This document shows, in pieces, positions 44,080-55,454 of a stretch of 64,000 nt of DNA. Source of the DNA: Multifurca ochricompacta (Eukaryota > Basidiomycota > Agaricomycetes > Russulales > Russulaceae); assembly GCA_022496185.1 (NCBI GenBank), contig WTXG01000070.1:62001-126000 (forward strand), in the 5' to 3' direction. Position 1 is the first letter of the stretch; every line of letters begins with the position of its first letter. A program made the position numbers and the translations under genes. The notes under the pieces were generated by a model that did not search any database, was not told the DNA's origin, and worked only from the letters and a program-made list of their open reading frames with translations.

Positions 44080-45591
44080 CTAACAAAAATCCTTCTTTGC
44101 AAACGCCTTCTCTACTAGTATAGCGCGCACTTCCTCACTCTCCTTCATCATGTTGGCCCATATGTCCTGAGCTTTTTCTTCTTTTGACCGCTTGTCCACA
44201 GCGGGGGGGTTGTTCTGGACAGGGTGTTCTGGTGCCACCGTGGCAACGGCAACTTGTGCTCCCTTCTTGGGACAATCCCGGGACATGTGTCCCAATGCTC
44301 TGCAACGGAAGCAGCGCCCTTCTTTCATTAGTGTCTGTCGCTCGTCTTCCGTAAGTGCTGCCCGAGCTCGGGCTCGATCTGCAGAGGTATCCATAGCATT
44401 TGGATCCTTCTGGCCATGTGGCGTGGGCTTTACTCCGAATGCTGCCTTCCACTGGTCTCGGGTTTTTCCCTTTTTGGTGTCAACTCCAAACCTTGTCTGG
44501 AAATCAAGGTAGTCTTGTTGCTGTCTCCGAGCAGCGTCAACCCATGTGTCCCAGTCGTGGGGGTGATGAAACTGAATAATATTCTTGACCAGGGGGTTGG
44601 GCAAACCCTGTGAAAAGAGGTCTAGCGTTGCCTCTTCATCCGTGTCATAGCCGGCCCTGTTGGCTAGACTTCTGAACTTGGCGACGTATGCATCAAGTTC
44701 TCCCTTCTCCATTCTAAGGGACTTTAATTCCCGGGCTGCCTTCTGCTTGGCCTGCCCATCCGTGAAGGCATCTTTGAACCGCTCAGCGATGGTCTCCCAA
44801 AGACCTTCACTAGTGGTACGACGTCCACTTTCGACTTGTTCATTCAGCCATTCCAGCTGTTCCATGGTCCAGTCGTCAACCGCATCCCCCCGAATCAGGG
44901 AAAGGAACAGATTGGCTCGTTGAAATGGATTGACAATCTGTGGGACGTCATGGTTGAAGTTTTTAAAGGTTGTGAACTCCAACATGAATTTTTTGCTTTG
45001 TGAGCGATCCCCAGTGAACGTTTGGGGAAGCACTCCTGATAATCGTCCGGACGGGGGAGGGATGTTTGGTGGTGCTGCCACTGGGGCTGGTGGGGCGGGG
45101 TCTGGAAGTTGGGCGGCAATGGTGGACATGTTTTGGTAAAACGGGGTGGCGGTGTTGGTGGATTGTATAGAGATCTGGGGAGTTGTCAAAGCAGGGGCTC
45201 TGAACGTGACAACTTCAGGTGCAACTGGGGCTGTAGACGACGCTAATACCAGTGCTTCTTCGCTAGGTTCTTCTACGTACTCCTCTGGTTCGGAGTCCGT
45301 GATAATGGCCGGAGGGTTTTCTCTCCACGGGCCTAGTCCAAATTCAGGTGGGGCAGGTCTGGTTGTAACCCAAGAGTTTCGACTGTCCGAGTATCGGATA
45401 CAATACCAAACTCTTTTCTCTTCGTCGTATTCTACCGGTTGGTATCTTCCGTCGTGATAGACGTAGTATCCAAACTCGGATTCAAAGTCCTTCCAGGCGG
45501 CAGAGCCAAGTACTTGCTGTGAAAGATTATTCTCGTCTCTGCGTTCGATGAGCTCTTCGCGGAAGAGGGTCTGACTGCGGCTGGAAGCCAC
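44080..45591 (-). CDS. gypsy-1 Gag
   Basis: Structural capsid protein of the element, about 500 residues. The open frame begins at a GTG (45591) right after the primer-binding region (LTR end at 45611), so the natural ATG is lost or lies elsewhere. The retrotransposon gag domain spans roughly residues 190-350 (FTGDRSQSKKFMLEF, FLSLIRGDAVDDWTMEQLEW, RFKDAFTDGQAKQKAARELK, YVAKFRSLANRAGY). A CCHC knuckle CFRCRALGHMSRDC sits near residue 435. The frame is unbroken. Pol follows about 70 nt later in another frame. Confidence 0.88.
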   Translation of the reverse strand: MASSRSQTLFREELIERRDENNLSQQVLGSAAWKDFESEFGYYVYHDGRYQPVEYDEEKRVWYCIRYSDSRNSWVTTRPAPPEFGLGPWRENPPAIITDSEPEEYVEEPSEEALVLASSTAPVAPEVVTFRAPALTTPQISIQSTNTATPFYQNMSTIAAQLPDPAPPAPVAAPPNIPPPSGRLSGVLPQTFTGDRSQSKKFMLEFTTFKNFNHDVPQIVNPFQRANLFLSLIRGDAVDDWTMEQLEWLNEQVESGRRTTSEGLWETIAERFKDAFTDGQAKQKAARELKSLRMEKGELDAYVAKFRSLANRAGYDTDEEATLDLFSQGLPNPLVKNIIQFHHPHDWDTWVDAARRQQQDYLDFQTRFGVDTKKGKTRDQWKAAFGVKPTPHGQKDPNAMDTSADRARARAALTEDERQTLMKEGRCFRCRALGHMSRDCPKKGAQVAVATVAPEHPVQNNPPAVDKRSKEEKAQDIWANMMKESEEVRAILVEKAFAKKDFC

Positions 45592-45610
45592 TGTGAGAGA
45601 CTTGACTTGA

Positions 45611-46190
45611 TGTTACGTCCGGTGTGAGACGTTCCGCACGACTTGTGCGACAGCGTTGTACGTATGTTCAGATAAGAAGTCAATAAGACCTCTTGGAGTG
45701 TTTAAGATGGATGAGTCAAAGTCAACGGGGCTGTTCCCGAGTGACAATGTTGAGCGGAAAGTGCCAAAAGCACTGAGACGGTCGAGTCAAAGGTTTCAAG
45801 GGGAAGTCCAGAAGACAAACACCGATGTATTCAATAAGTCGAGTCTGAGGTCTACAAGGTAGCTACAGTGGACTTATATACGTAATCGAATGGGTGTCTA
45901 TAGATAAGATAACGGAGTCAAGTGGGCCCGAATATACGAAAGCGGAGGGCGTAAAGCCTGGCTTCTGATAGGGGATTAAGTAAGTGTCCGGTCGTAAAGA
46001 TAAGGGATAAGATAAGAGTCCAAACACAGGTATAGTAACACAAACATAGACAAAGGCGGTCACGGGGAAGGGAGCAGGGCACGTGAAGGATCCCACGATG
46101 GAGACGTGATCTGATAATGTAAAGTAGGTGGCAAGGAGGGGTCGTCGTTTGGTAGGAGAAAGAAAGTCGGAAGAGACGGGGTTCGTAACA
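45611..46190 (-). repeat. gypsy-1 5' LTR
   Basis: 580 nt, TGTTACG...CGTAACA in plus-strand reading. Its right edge directly abuts pol sequence of gypsy-2. Confidence 0.9.
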
Positions 46191-49100
46191 ATTCCAGTGC
46201 CAAGGTATGTCCTTCTTCAACAGATCGTTAAGTGGTCGGGCTATGGCAGAGAATCCTTTGACAAATTGTCAATAGAAGTTGCAAAAACCAATGAATGATC
46301 GGACGTCCTTGGTACACTGGGGGGTAGACCATTCCCGAATTCCTTGTACTTTTATGGGGTCCATGTGTACCCGCCCTCCTTCCAGGATGACACCTAGATA
46401 TTCAATGCTAGTTTGCTCGAAGGAACACTTGGTGGGCTTCAGGTAAAGGTTGTGTTTTGTCAGGATGTTGAGCACCTCGTGAACTCTGGCTTGGTGATGG
46501 TTGATGTCGTTTCCTGTGGCCACCAATATATCATCCATATATACAACTACCTCCTCCATAAGGATCAGATCTTGGAAGATGTGGTTCATCATCAACTGAA
46601 AGGTTGCTGGTGAATTTGTCAGGCTGAAAAACATGACATTGGGTTCAAAAAGTCCTTGATTGGTCTTGAAGGCGGCTTTGGGTTGGTTGCCTTCACGGAT
46701 ATGAATGTTGTTGTAACCCCAGCAAATGTCCATTTTCGAGAATAAGGCCTTGTCATGCATTTTGTTGATAATTTCAGAGATCAGGGGGGGGGTAGTTGTT
46801 TTTCACCATTAGCTCATTAATCCATCTGTAGTCCTGTACTGGTCATAACTTTCCATCCTTCTTTTTGATGAAGAAGAAAGGCAAAGTGTAAGGAGAGTTT
46901 GATGGTCAGATATACCCTTTAGCCAAATGTTCTTCCAAGAAGGTTGAGAGCACCTCCTTCTCGGGCTGAGACAGTGGATAGATTTTACAGTCAACTGCCT
47001 GTGGGGCATCCAGGATAAAGTCAATGGTGTGATCCCATGGCCAAGAAGGGGGAAAGCATTGTGACTCTTCTTCTGAGAAAACTTTTCAATGTCAATGATA
47101 TTCTTTGGGGACCACCTCTTCAAATGTCTTTTCTGAATTTTTCTGTGCCTCTGCCTGAGCCAGCTCCGATGCCTTTGTCACATAACAATATACCTGATCC
47201 ACAGGTTCCACATCACTCCAGGTGACTGCTGACCCCATGACTATAGCATGGGTAAGGGGGTGTCATGCAGCATAATCATATCCCAAGGATGTAATAAGAA
47301 CCAGATAGAAATCCTTGTCCATGGTTGCCTCTGCCCAGTTGATCTTTGGTTTGAATGCTGCCAGCCAAGGATATCCTAAGACCATGTCTTCATCTCCTAG
47401 ATCCATAACGAGGAAACGAAGTTGTTTAGTTCACTCCCCAACCTGTACTTCCAGGTCACAGCAATGTGTAATCTTTCCCACTTTGTTAGCAGTTCCATCT
47501 ATGTTCCATATGTTCTTTTCTTGGGGAAGTAACTGCATCCCCAATCCTAATGTTCTCTGGAGCCTTTGACTGATGAAATTGTTGGTAGCTCCCAAATCAA
47601 TCAAGATTCGTCTGTTGGCTGTCTTCTGTCATGTTTCAAAATGAACTGGTATTTTCAGGGACTTGAAATGACTAGTATATACAGAAGTTACATGGAGTGC
47701 TCTTTCCCAGGCCAATGGGGTTGAGCCAATTAAAAATCCTTCTGGCCAAAGGCCTTATCGACAAGCAGGGCATGCACTGCTTTGTCTTTGTTCATCATGT
47801 GCTCCCAAATTGCTGCAGCTTTTTGTTCTTTGGTTTTTGGGGCAGTTGTTGGGTTTTCTTTAACAGGTGGCAGAGCTTCGGTGGTGGCGGTAGAAGTGGT
47901 TGCCACAGTTGCCTTGGCAGTGCGAACTGTTTTCTTTGGACAAAACCATGACATATGTCCCTGGGCCTGGCAGTGGAAGCAGCACCCTTCTTTCATAAGG
48001 GTTTTCTTTTCATCATCGGTGAGTGCTGCATGGGCTCTGGTGCAATCTGCCGATGTGTCCATGGTGTTGGGATCTCATGAAGTTGCAGGTTTGACTCCAA
48101 ATGCTGCCTTCCACTGGTCATGGGTTTTACCCTTCTTTGTATCTACACTGAAGCACATCTGGAAATCCAAATAATCCTGCTGTTGTCTTCTAGCAGTGTT
48201 TGTCCATTGGCTCCATGACTCAGGGTGATGGAATTGAATGATGTTCTTCACCAGGGGGTTGGGTAATCCCTGGGAGAAGAGGTCCAATGTGGCCTCCTCG
48301 TTCACATCATACCCTGCTCTCTTGGCCAAGTTGCAGAATTTGGCTACATAACTGTCCGAATCTCCTCTTTCCATTTTCAGGGTCTTTAATTCTCTGGCAG
48401 CCTTTTGCTTGGCCTGCCCATCTGTGAAGGCATCTTTGAATCTCTGTGCCACTATATCCCACAGATCCTTGTCTGTGGTTCTGGTTCTGGCTGTAATCCT
48501 GTCATTCAGCCATTCTATCTGTTCCATTGTCCAGTCATCTACGGAGTCTCCTCTGATGAGCAAGAGGAAGAGGTTGGTGTGTTGGAAGGGGTTCACTATC
48601 TGTGGGACATCATGATTGAAATTTTTGAATGTCTCAAACTCAAGCATGAACTTTTTGCTCTGAGAATGATTGCCAGTGAATGTGGTTGGCAGGACTCCTG
48701 TAAGGCATCCTGATGGGGGAGGGAGGTTCGGTACTGGGACAACTGGAGTTGGGTTGGGTAACTGTGCAGCAATGGTGGACATGATTGGGTAGGTGATAGT
48801 TGGGGTGTCTGAGGTTTGCCATGTGATCTGGGGAGAGGCCAAAGCAGATGTTCTGAACATGGTACTCTCGGGTACAACTGTCTGAGCCATAACACTAGTG
48901 GCTATGACTTGTGTGTCTTCACTGCTTTCTTCAATATATTCTTCTGGTTCTGAATTGGTGATGATAGCTGGAGGATTCTCTCTCCAAGGCCCTAAGCCGT
49001 ATTCTGGTGGGGTGGGTCCTGTAGTAACCCAGGAACAGTGGCTCCTAGAGTAACGGATATGGTACCAAACCTGTTTCTCTTTGTCATATTCAACAGGCTG

Positions 49101-49226
49101 GTACTGGTCATTGTGATAGATGTAGTATCCAAACTCGGTTTCAAAGTCTTTCCAGATGGCAGAGCCAAGGACTTGTTGTGAAAGATTATCCTCATCTTGG
49201 CGGTCAATGAGTTCTTCATTGTGCAA
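46191..49226 (-). pseudogene. gypsy-2 gag-pol remnant
   Basis: Gag (49,226-48,075 then 47,730-48,062 in a shifted frame) parallels gypsy-1 Gag closely: FKDAFTDGQAKQKAARELK is identical, while the knuckle reads CFHCQAQGHMSWFC against CFRCRALGHMSRDC. Protease (DKDFYLVLITSLGYDY region, ~47,300) and reverse transcriptase ([40 protein letters not shown]; 46,760-46,269) are recognisable. Many Arg codons of gypsy-1 are His, Gln, Cys or Trp here, and frame changes separate the blocks. RNase H, integrase and chromodomain are missing. Confidence 0.85.
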
Positions 49227-49275
49227 GGTCTGGCTTCAACTGGATGAAGCCACAGTGGGGAGAGACTCAGCTTAA

Positions 49276-49869
49276 TGTAATGCCTGGTGTGGGCGTTCGG
49301 CATGACATGTGACTGAGTCATGTAGCAGAACTACAGAATCAATGTTCGCTGTGTTACTAGCATACAGAGTTGAGTGACAAGTCAATACCAAGGAGCTAAT
49401 CCCTTAGTACTGTTGAGCAGAAAAGTGCCAGAAGCACTGAGATGATTCAAGAGTTGGGTCTTAGAGATCACCCAGAAGGTAATGCACCAAGTCAATTAAG
49501 AAGCTGAGTCTAAGGTATACAGGCTATCTAGACAGACCTTATATATGCAATAGAAGTCAGGGTCTGAATCAGAGTAATGTACTTGATGTATCAACAAAGT
49601 TGTAATCTAGCTAAATGGGGAAATGGAGTAGAGGTGGGCCAGGTGCGAATATATGTAGATGGATCTGGTATAGTTGTGATTCTGGTGGGAAAATACATAA
49701 GAGTTCGTATGTAAAGTATGAGTCAGAGATAAGCAAGAAGTCAAGTCATAGATAAGGAACAAACAGGCACAAAGCCAGCCATAACACAGTCAACAAAGAT
49801 CAAACGAGGCCAAACAACATGTCACATGAAGAGGAAAAGAAGTGAGATGATGTAGTGGGGTTCATAACA
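49276..49869 (-). repeat. gypsy-2 5' LTR
   Basis: 594 nt, related to the gypsy-1 LTR but much diverged; ends GGGGTTCATAACA where gypsy-1 has GGGGTTCGTAACA. Confidence 0.8.
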
Positions 49870-50350
49870 TGTCTGGAGATGCTTCAGGCATCTAAGGTTC
49901 GCTTAGGCTGTAGATTAGATTAGATTAGATTCCAGAGTATCAGACTTTTTATGTTATCTTTATTACACTTTTTCTCACCTTACTCAGCTGATTAGTGATC
50001 AACTTAGTAATGCACAGTATAGCATGTGATTCTCCTTTGGCCAATGGCCTTAGTCCCTCACTGTTTATTGTCCAGCACTTGTGGACTTATTCCCAGTGTG
50101 CACAGACCATCCCTTGGGGTATATAAGGGTGTCTGTTTTGTCTCTTTCACTTCAGAGTTTCTTCAACCTCTGAAGTGTAAATCCTACTATACTTTCTACT
50201 TTCCTTTGACTAATGTCTCCTGTAGATACTTGTCTTTCTAGGTCAGTAGTATAGTTAATATAGAGTTTCTTCAACCTCTGAAGTATACTTGTCTTTCTAG
50301 CTTTACCACTACTAACCACAGTCAGTAACCAGCAGCATGATTGTTCAAAA
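49870..50350 (-). repeat. Family-3 LTR, copy A
   Basis: Reverse complement of the LTR at 54835-55284, apparently identical over at least 216 nt (the same 71-codon open frame appears in both). The minus-strand start (TTTTGAACAATC) lies at 50350 next to the 5-mer TCCAT; the other end lacks the last ~15 nt and abuts the gypsy-2 LTR. Contains a tandem motif CTTCAACCTCTGAAGT (twice) near 50,160 and 50,270. Confidence 0.8.
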
Positions 50351-53300
50351 ATGGAGGGGGCAGGCAATAAGGGAGAAGTCTTTGATAAAGTGTTGGTAGA
50401 AGTTACAGAATCCAAGGAAGGCTTGGAGTTGTTTCAGGGTGTGTGGGGGAGGCCATTTTGTGATACCCTCTAGTTTAGCAGGGTCCATCTGGATACAGCC
50501 AGCTGTGATAACCAGGCCAAGATAGTCAATGGTTGTTTGAGCAAAGGTACATTTTTCAGGCTTTAGGTATAAGTCAAACTGTTGGAGGTGCTGGAGGACT
50601 TGGTGGGTAAGTGTTCTGTGGTGTTCCATGGTGTCTGTGAATATCACAATGTCGTCCATATAGATGACAACATGGTCAGTGGTAAGGAGATCTTCAAAGG
50701 CTCTATTCATGAAGGCTTGGAATGTGGCAGGAGAGTTACAGAGTCCAAAGAACATGACAAGGGGTTCAAAGAGACCTCAATTGGTCTTAAAGGCAGCTTT
50801 CCATTCATCACCTTCTTTGATGCAGATATTATTATATCCCCAGCAGATATCAAACTTGGTGAAGTAGCAGGCATGGTGAAGTTTGTCAATGAGTTCTGGG
50901 ATCAAGGGTAGGGGGTAGGCATTTTTTACTGTGATTTCATTCAAGGCTCAATAATCTTGGACAGGACATAGTTTTCCATCCTTCTTTTTCACACAGAAGA
51001 AGGGGCTAGCAATGGGGGACTTGGATTCTCTGATGTATCCCTTGGCAAGGTGGTCATTTAAGAAAATGTCCAGGGCTTTCTGTTCTTCAGGGGTGAGCTT
51101 GTAGATGCCACAGTCTCGCACTTTGGCATCTGGTTTGAGTTCTATGGCATGGTCCCATGGTTGGTGCTGTGGTAAACATTGAGAGGCTTTCTCTTCAAAG
51201 ACAGATCAGTATGCAATGTATTCAGGAGGGAGTTGTTCTTCTAAGGATGTAGGGGTCTTCACTTGATCTGCAGCAATCTGGGTAGACATGGTGGTCTTGG
51301 CATGGATGTGGACAATGAATTCAGGGGCACTTCATCTGGAGTGATCATGGGGTGATCTGTGATTAAGGCTGCAAAGATTTCTGCTGCTGCTATGAGTGTC
51401 TGGTCCATCAGGGGTTTTACTGTGATTGTAGATAGGGTGGGGCAAGAGGGGTGTGTTGAAGCAAAGGTCAGAGGGGTCATGGTAAGGGTGCAGGACATGG
51501 GGCAGTGTTTCAAGGTCAGAGTGTCTTCTTTCCAGTTCACTTCTGGGTTGTGGCAATGTAGCCAGTCAGTTCCTAGGATAATGCCATGATCCCCTATATT
51601 GGTGACATAGAACTCAGCAAGTTCTTCATGGTATTGGTCTTGGAGGGGTAGTCATAGGGTTTGGGTTGTGATGTGGTAAATAGCTCCATTAGCATTACTA
51701 GTTCCATCCACATTCTTGACTCAGAGAGGTTTGGCAAGGGTGCTCAAGGTTAGGTGATGTGCTTTGGTGTAGTCTTGGTGGATTATCAATCCTTCTGCCC
51801 CACTATCTATTAGGGCACATGCACTGATTTTCTTCCCAGTGTTTCATCCAATGAGTTCTGCTTTGAGCACAATAGAAGGTGATCTAGCATTTCTAGTCAC
51901 TAACAAGGATACATGCTCAAAACCAAGGTTATCTAGGACCGCAGAGTGGCTCATACAAGGAACACTGGGGGTACAAGAAGTCCTCACAGACAGTGCAGCT
52001 GTAGGATGTGTTAAAAATCTGAAGGTCCATCTTCATCCATCATATATGGCATTGGATCTTCATAACTCTTGGTGGCAGATACTGACAGGTAATCAGGGGG
52101 AGGTCGTGGTGCTTGGGGGGGTGTTTCTTCTGATGCCAGGGCTCTTACTGGGGTAGGGTGAGGAGGTCCTTGACCTTGGATGGCTCTGGTCTTGCTGTGA
52201 CATTGATTGGCAATGTGGTTAGGCTTCCCACAATAGAAGCAAAGCTTGTTCTCTTGTTGATATTTCTTTTCTTCTGGGGTTAGCTTGGTAGTGTGTGGAA
52301 GGGCATTAGGATTTCTGGACTGGGAGGGGGCCACAAAGTTGACTTGGGCTTCTGGGTTGTCAGTGGTGGTTTCTCCAATGCATAAATGGAGAGGTTGTGG
52401 CTTGGTGGTCTTGCCATAGAGTTGCCATGCTGCATCAAATTCTCTGGCTTTAGTAACAAGATCATGGAGTGTGGTGGGCTGTGGGGATAGTCCCAGGAGT
52501 TTCTGTCCTAGATTTTGATTGATCATGCTTCAGAAGGCATAGATCTTGGTGTTCTCATCCACTGTAGCATGGGTAGCATGGGTGGACCATTCTTGGTACC
52601 AGTCATTGAAGGGGCGAGTGCCTTGGTGGATTTCATACATGGCTTTGGTGGACAAGAGGCAACTCTCTACTGGAATGAATTGTTTCTCAAAGTCAATTCT
52701 GAAGTGGTCCCATGTCCCAAAGGAAGGGGGGTGTTGAACACAGGATGTGTTCAGTGATGCTTCAGGCATCAGGTGATTAGATTAGCTACTTTGTAGATTA
52801 GATTAGATACCGGAGTCTTGGACTTTTTACATTATCATTATTATCTTTTTTCTCACATTCTGCAGTAGCTGACTGATACACCATGTAACATGTGATTCCT
52901 GTAGTAGCCAATGGCCTTATGCCCTCTTGTTTATTGTTTGGACTTTGTCCGGCACTTGTGGACTTATTCCCAGTGCACAGACCATCCCTTGAAGAGTATA
53001 TAAGGGTGTCTGTTTCGTCTCTTACACTTCAGAGTTTTCTTCACCTCTGAAGTGTAAGTCCCAGTCTCTCTACTTACTACCATACCTATAACTAACTGTC
53101 TCTTGTAGAGAACTTGTTTTCTAGGTGTGTAGTATAGTAATATAGAGTTTTCTTCACCTCTGAAGTAGAACTTGTTTTCTAGCTTAACCTGCTAACACCC
53201 ACAGTCAGTATGCTGCACCTCATGCCTGTTCGACAGGGGGTTGGCTTGGAGTGCAGTATTGGTGCAGTCTCTGGCCCATTCTCCTGCTGGTGTATCAAGT

Positions 53301-53360
53301 TTGAAGTGGGTGAGGGCTGCAGAGACTCATCTACTTTGATCAGTGAAGGCCCCTTCATTC
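50351..53360 (-). pseudogene. gypsy-4 gag-protease-RT remnant, split by a solo LTR
   Basis: A different gypsy family on the minus strand. Gag starts in 53,360-53,236 (ALTHFKLDTPAGEWARDC), is interrupted by a solo LTR, and resumes at 52,731 (FGTWDHFRIDFEKQFIPV). It continues to a CCHC knuckle CFYCGKPNHIANQC at ~52,225. Protease-like sequence with IILGTDWLHCHNPEVNW lies near 51,560. Reverse transcriptase has [34 protein letters not shown] and VVIYMDDIVIF (~50,660), ending at IACPLH at 50,351. The continuation (DLTKKDTPFLW) is on the opposite strand at 55,285. Stops and frame changes are frequent. Confidence 0.85.
52732..53235 (-). repeat. Solo LTR of family 3 inserted in gypsy-4 gag
   Basis: 504 nt, TGTTGAACACAGG...CCTGTTCGACA on the plus strand, flanked on both sides by GGGGG, a perfect 5-bp target duplication. 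Removing the LTR and one GGGGG rejoins gag in frame (ALQANP then PSFGTW). Diverged from copies A and B. Confidence 0.9.
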
Positions 53361-55284
53361 TGTTGAACAATCATGCTGCTGGTTACTGACTGTGGTTAGT
53401 AGTGGTTAGTGATTGGCAGGGGTAACCCTGGGGTATCCTCATTGGTACCCATACCCGTACCCGTACCCATCACTATGGGTACGGGTAACCCGTGGGTCAC
53501 CCGTGAAAACACATGCAAGTTTTTTACTTGCATTGCACATTTCAGATGACCGGCCTGGGCCTTCCTGGACCAAGACGATACACAACGCATTCATTTGTGG
53601 CTGCTTAAGATCCCTCAATGACTCTTGTTTTATGTTTAGAAGATTAAGATAATTTATTATTCCATTTTTATCTTATTATTCTGCTTTCAATTTTATACAA
53701 GCACAACTAAAATACAGTATACAGAGATGATTAGATAGGATGTTATAGAACATTGATGAAAAGCCTGTCAGATAACCACACAGAATGCAAAAAAATTTGA
53801 TGAACACATCGCAATTGACAGGGGTAACCCCTGGATAATTGTTTTGATACCTGGGTTACCCATAAAATGAAACGCATGCAAGTTCTTTACTTGCATTGTG
53901 CATTTCGGACATCTGGCCTGGAACATCCTGGTCTAAGAGATATGCACTTGGACACAACGCATTCATTTATGGCTTCTTAAGATCCCTCAAAAATTCCTAT
54001 TTTATGTTCATAAGATTAAGATAATTTATTATTCCATTTTTATTTTATAATTCTGGTTTCAATTTTATACAAGCGCAACTGTTCTTTGCATTTCTGCACA
54101 TTTCGGATAAATGGCCCAGGCCATCCCGGTCAGGGAGATAAGCACTTGGACACAACGCATTCATTTATGGCTACTCAAGATCCCTCAAAAATTGTTGGTT
54201 TATGTTCAGAAGATTAAATGGATCCTTTATTTACATTACTATTTTATTATTCTGCTTTCATTTCATACAAGCGCGACTGTTTTGGCGTGTCTAAGTCAAC
54301 CTTCCTTAATAGGAAGGAGGTCAGACCACCATGCGATGCAATGTAGTTGCTGCCCCATGCAGCTTGTAGATACACGCGGGCCTTGTTTCAGTAAACTAAT
54401 TTAATAATTTGATTATATTATAGTCTAAAGTAGTCTAGAGAGTATTTTAGATAGTGCCAGACTGGCAGAATTGATCGCGTGTTAATAAAACAGATGCATC
54501 ATGATTTTCAAGAAGTGGATCACTGATAACACTTTTATTTTACATCGCACTGTTGATCTGCTTTGATACTTCATATGATAATACTAGAACATATTTAAAG
54601 ATACCCTGTAGCATACATCAGATGAGATCTTTTATTTTTGTGGCTGCAGATGTGTTTTATCTTAGAATTTCTACTGATCTTGTCAATGCATAATTGGCAC
54701 CTATACCCGCCAAACCTGCTGCATGGGTATGGGTTTCCATGGGTTGGGAGCCATATACCCGTACCTGTACCCGGCAAAACCCGTGGCACTTACCCACATG
54801 GGTATGAAAACCCTTGACAATCACTAGTAGCAGTAAAGCTAGAAAGACAAGTATACTTCAGAGGTTGAAGAAACTCTATATTAACTATACTACTGACCTA
54901 GAAAGACAAGTATCTACAGGAGACATTAGTCAAAGGAAAGTAGAAAGTATAGTAGGATTTACACTTCAGAGGTTGAAGAAACTCTGAAGTGAAAGAGACA
55001 AAACAGACACCCTTATATACCCCAAGGGATGGTCTGTGCACACTGGGAATAAGTCCACAAGTGCTGGACAATAAACAGTGAGGGACTAAGGCCATTGGCC
55101 AAAGGAGAATCACATGCTATACTGTGCATTACTAAGTTGATCACTAATCAGCTGAGTAAGGTGAGAAAAAGTGTAATAAAGATAACATAAAAAGTCTGAT
55201 ACTCTGGAATCTAATCTAATCTAATCTACAGCCTAAGCGAACCTTAGATGCCTGAAGCATCTCCAGACACATCCTGTGTCAACA
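53361..55284 (+). repeat. Family-3 LTR, copy B, interrupted by a hAT element
   Basis: The LTR begins TGTTGAACAATC at 53361, runs to 53406, is broken by a 1.42-kb hAT insertion, and continues from 54835 (one copy of the 8-bp duplication removed) to TGTGTCAACA at 55284. The next five bases are TCCAT, followed by gypsy-4 RNase H sequence. Confidence 0.85.
53407..54826. mobile_element. Non-autonomous hAT element inside an LTR
   Basis: 1,420 bp. Terminal inverted repeats start TAGTGATTGGCAGGGG (left) and TAGTGATTGTCAAGGG (right, complement), fitting the hAT end pattern. Flanked by GTAGTGGT and GTAGCAGT, an 8-bp target duplication with two transitions, the size typical of hAT. The subterminal part near 54,700-54,820 matches the start of the larger hAT at 55,455. 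It encodes no transposase. Confidence 0.88.
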
Positions 55285-55454
55285 TCCATGACCTCACCAA
55301 GAAAGATACCCCTTTCCTCTGGACCCCCAACCATGACCTTGCCTTTTCCACCCTAAAAGATGCTTTCACCACTGCCCCTGTCCTCACCCTCCCTGACCAT
55401 ACTAAGACCTTCCATGTCATCACTGATGCCAGTGACTTTGCCATTGGTGCTATC
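55285..55454 (+). pseudogene. gypsy-4 RT/RNase H junction fragment
   Basis: Reads HDLTKKDTPFLWTPNHDLAF and TFHVITDASDFAIGAI, the connection and first RNase H motif of gypsy Pol. It picks up exactly where the minus-strand RT at 50,351 stops, including a shared TCCAT. It is cut at 55,454 by the hAT end. Confidence 0.85.

Larger units (their letters stand above)
38733..46190 (-). mobile_element. Ty3/gypsy chromovirus with two LTRs (gypsy-1)
   Basis: Complete 7.46-kb element on the minus strand: 5' LTR 45611-46190, gag, pol with chromodomain, an extra zinc-knuckle ORF, a polypurine tract (AGAAGAGGGGGTGA) directly before the 3' LTR 38733-39311. Both LTRs begin TGTTACG and end CGTAACA and differ at roughly 5% of positions, nearly all transitions. 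Flanking 5-mers (GTCTT left, ATTCC right) do not match, so there is no intact target duplication; rearrangement after insertion is likely. Confidence 0.9.
46191..49869 (-). mobile_element. Older CpG-depleted gypsy relative (gypsy-2), 3'-truncated
   Basis: Homologue of gypsy-1 in the same orientation, with a 5' LTR at 49276-49869 (TGTAATGCC...GTTCATAACA), gag at 49,226-47,730, protease and reverse transcriptase down to 46,191, where it is cut at the gypsy-1 LTR inside the block that reads KKDIPWHWN (KKDVPWHWD in gypsy-1). CpG dinucleotides are very sparse compared with gypsy-1. Confidence 0.88.

Noticed and set aside
45146..45457. Plus-strand open frames over the gypsy gag gene
   Set aside because: Antisense shadows of gag; no independent support.
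50026..50241. 71-codon open frame, also present at 54,898-55,113 on the other strand
   Set aside because: Both lie inside copies of the same LTR; identity reflects the repeat, not a gene.
53204..53360. Reading this stretch as the 3' internal end of the family-3 element
   Set aside because: The GGGGG duplication at 53,236 shows that sequence up to 53,235 is LTR, and 53,236-53,360 reads as gypsy-4 gag.
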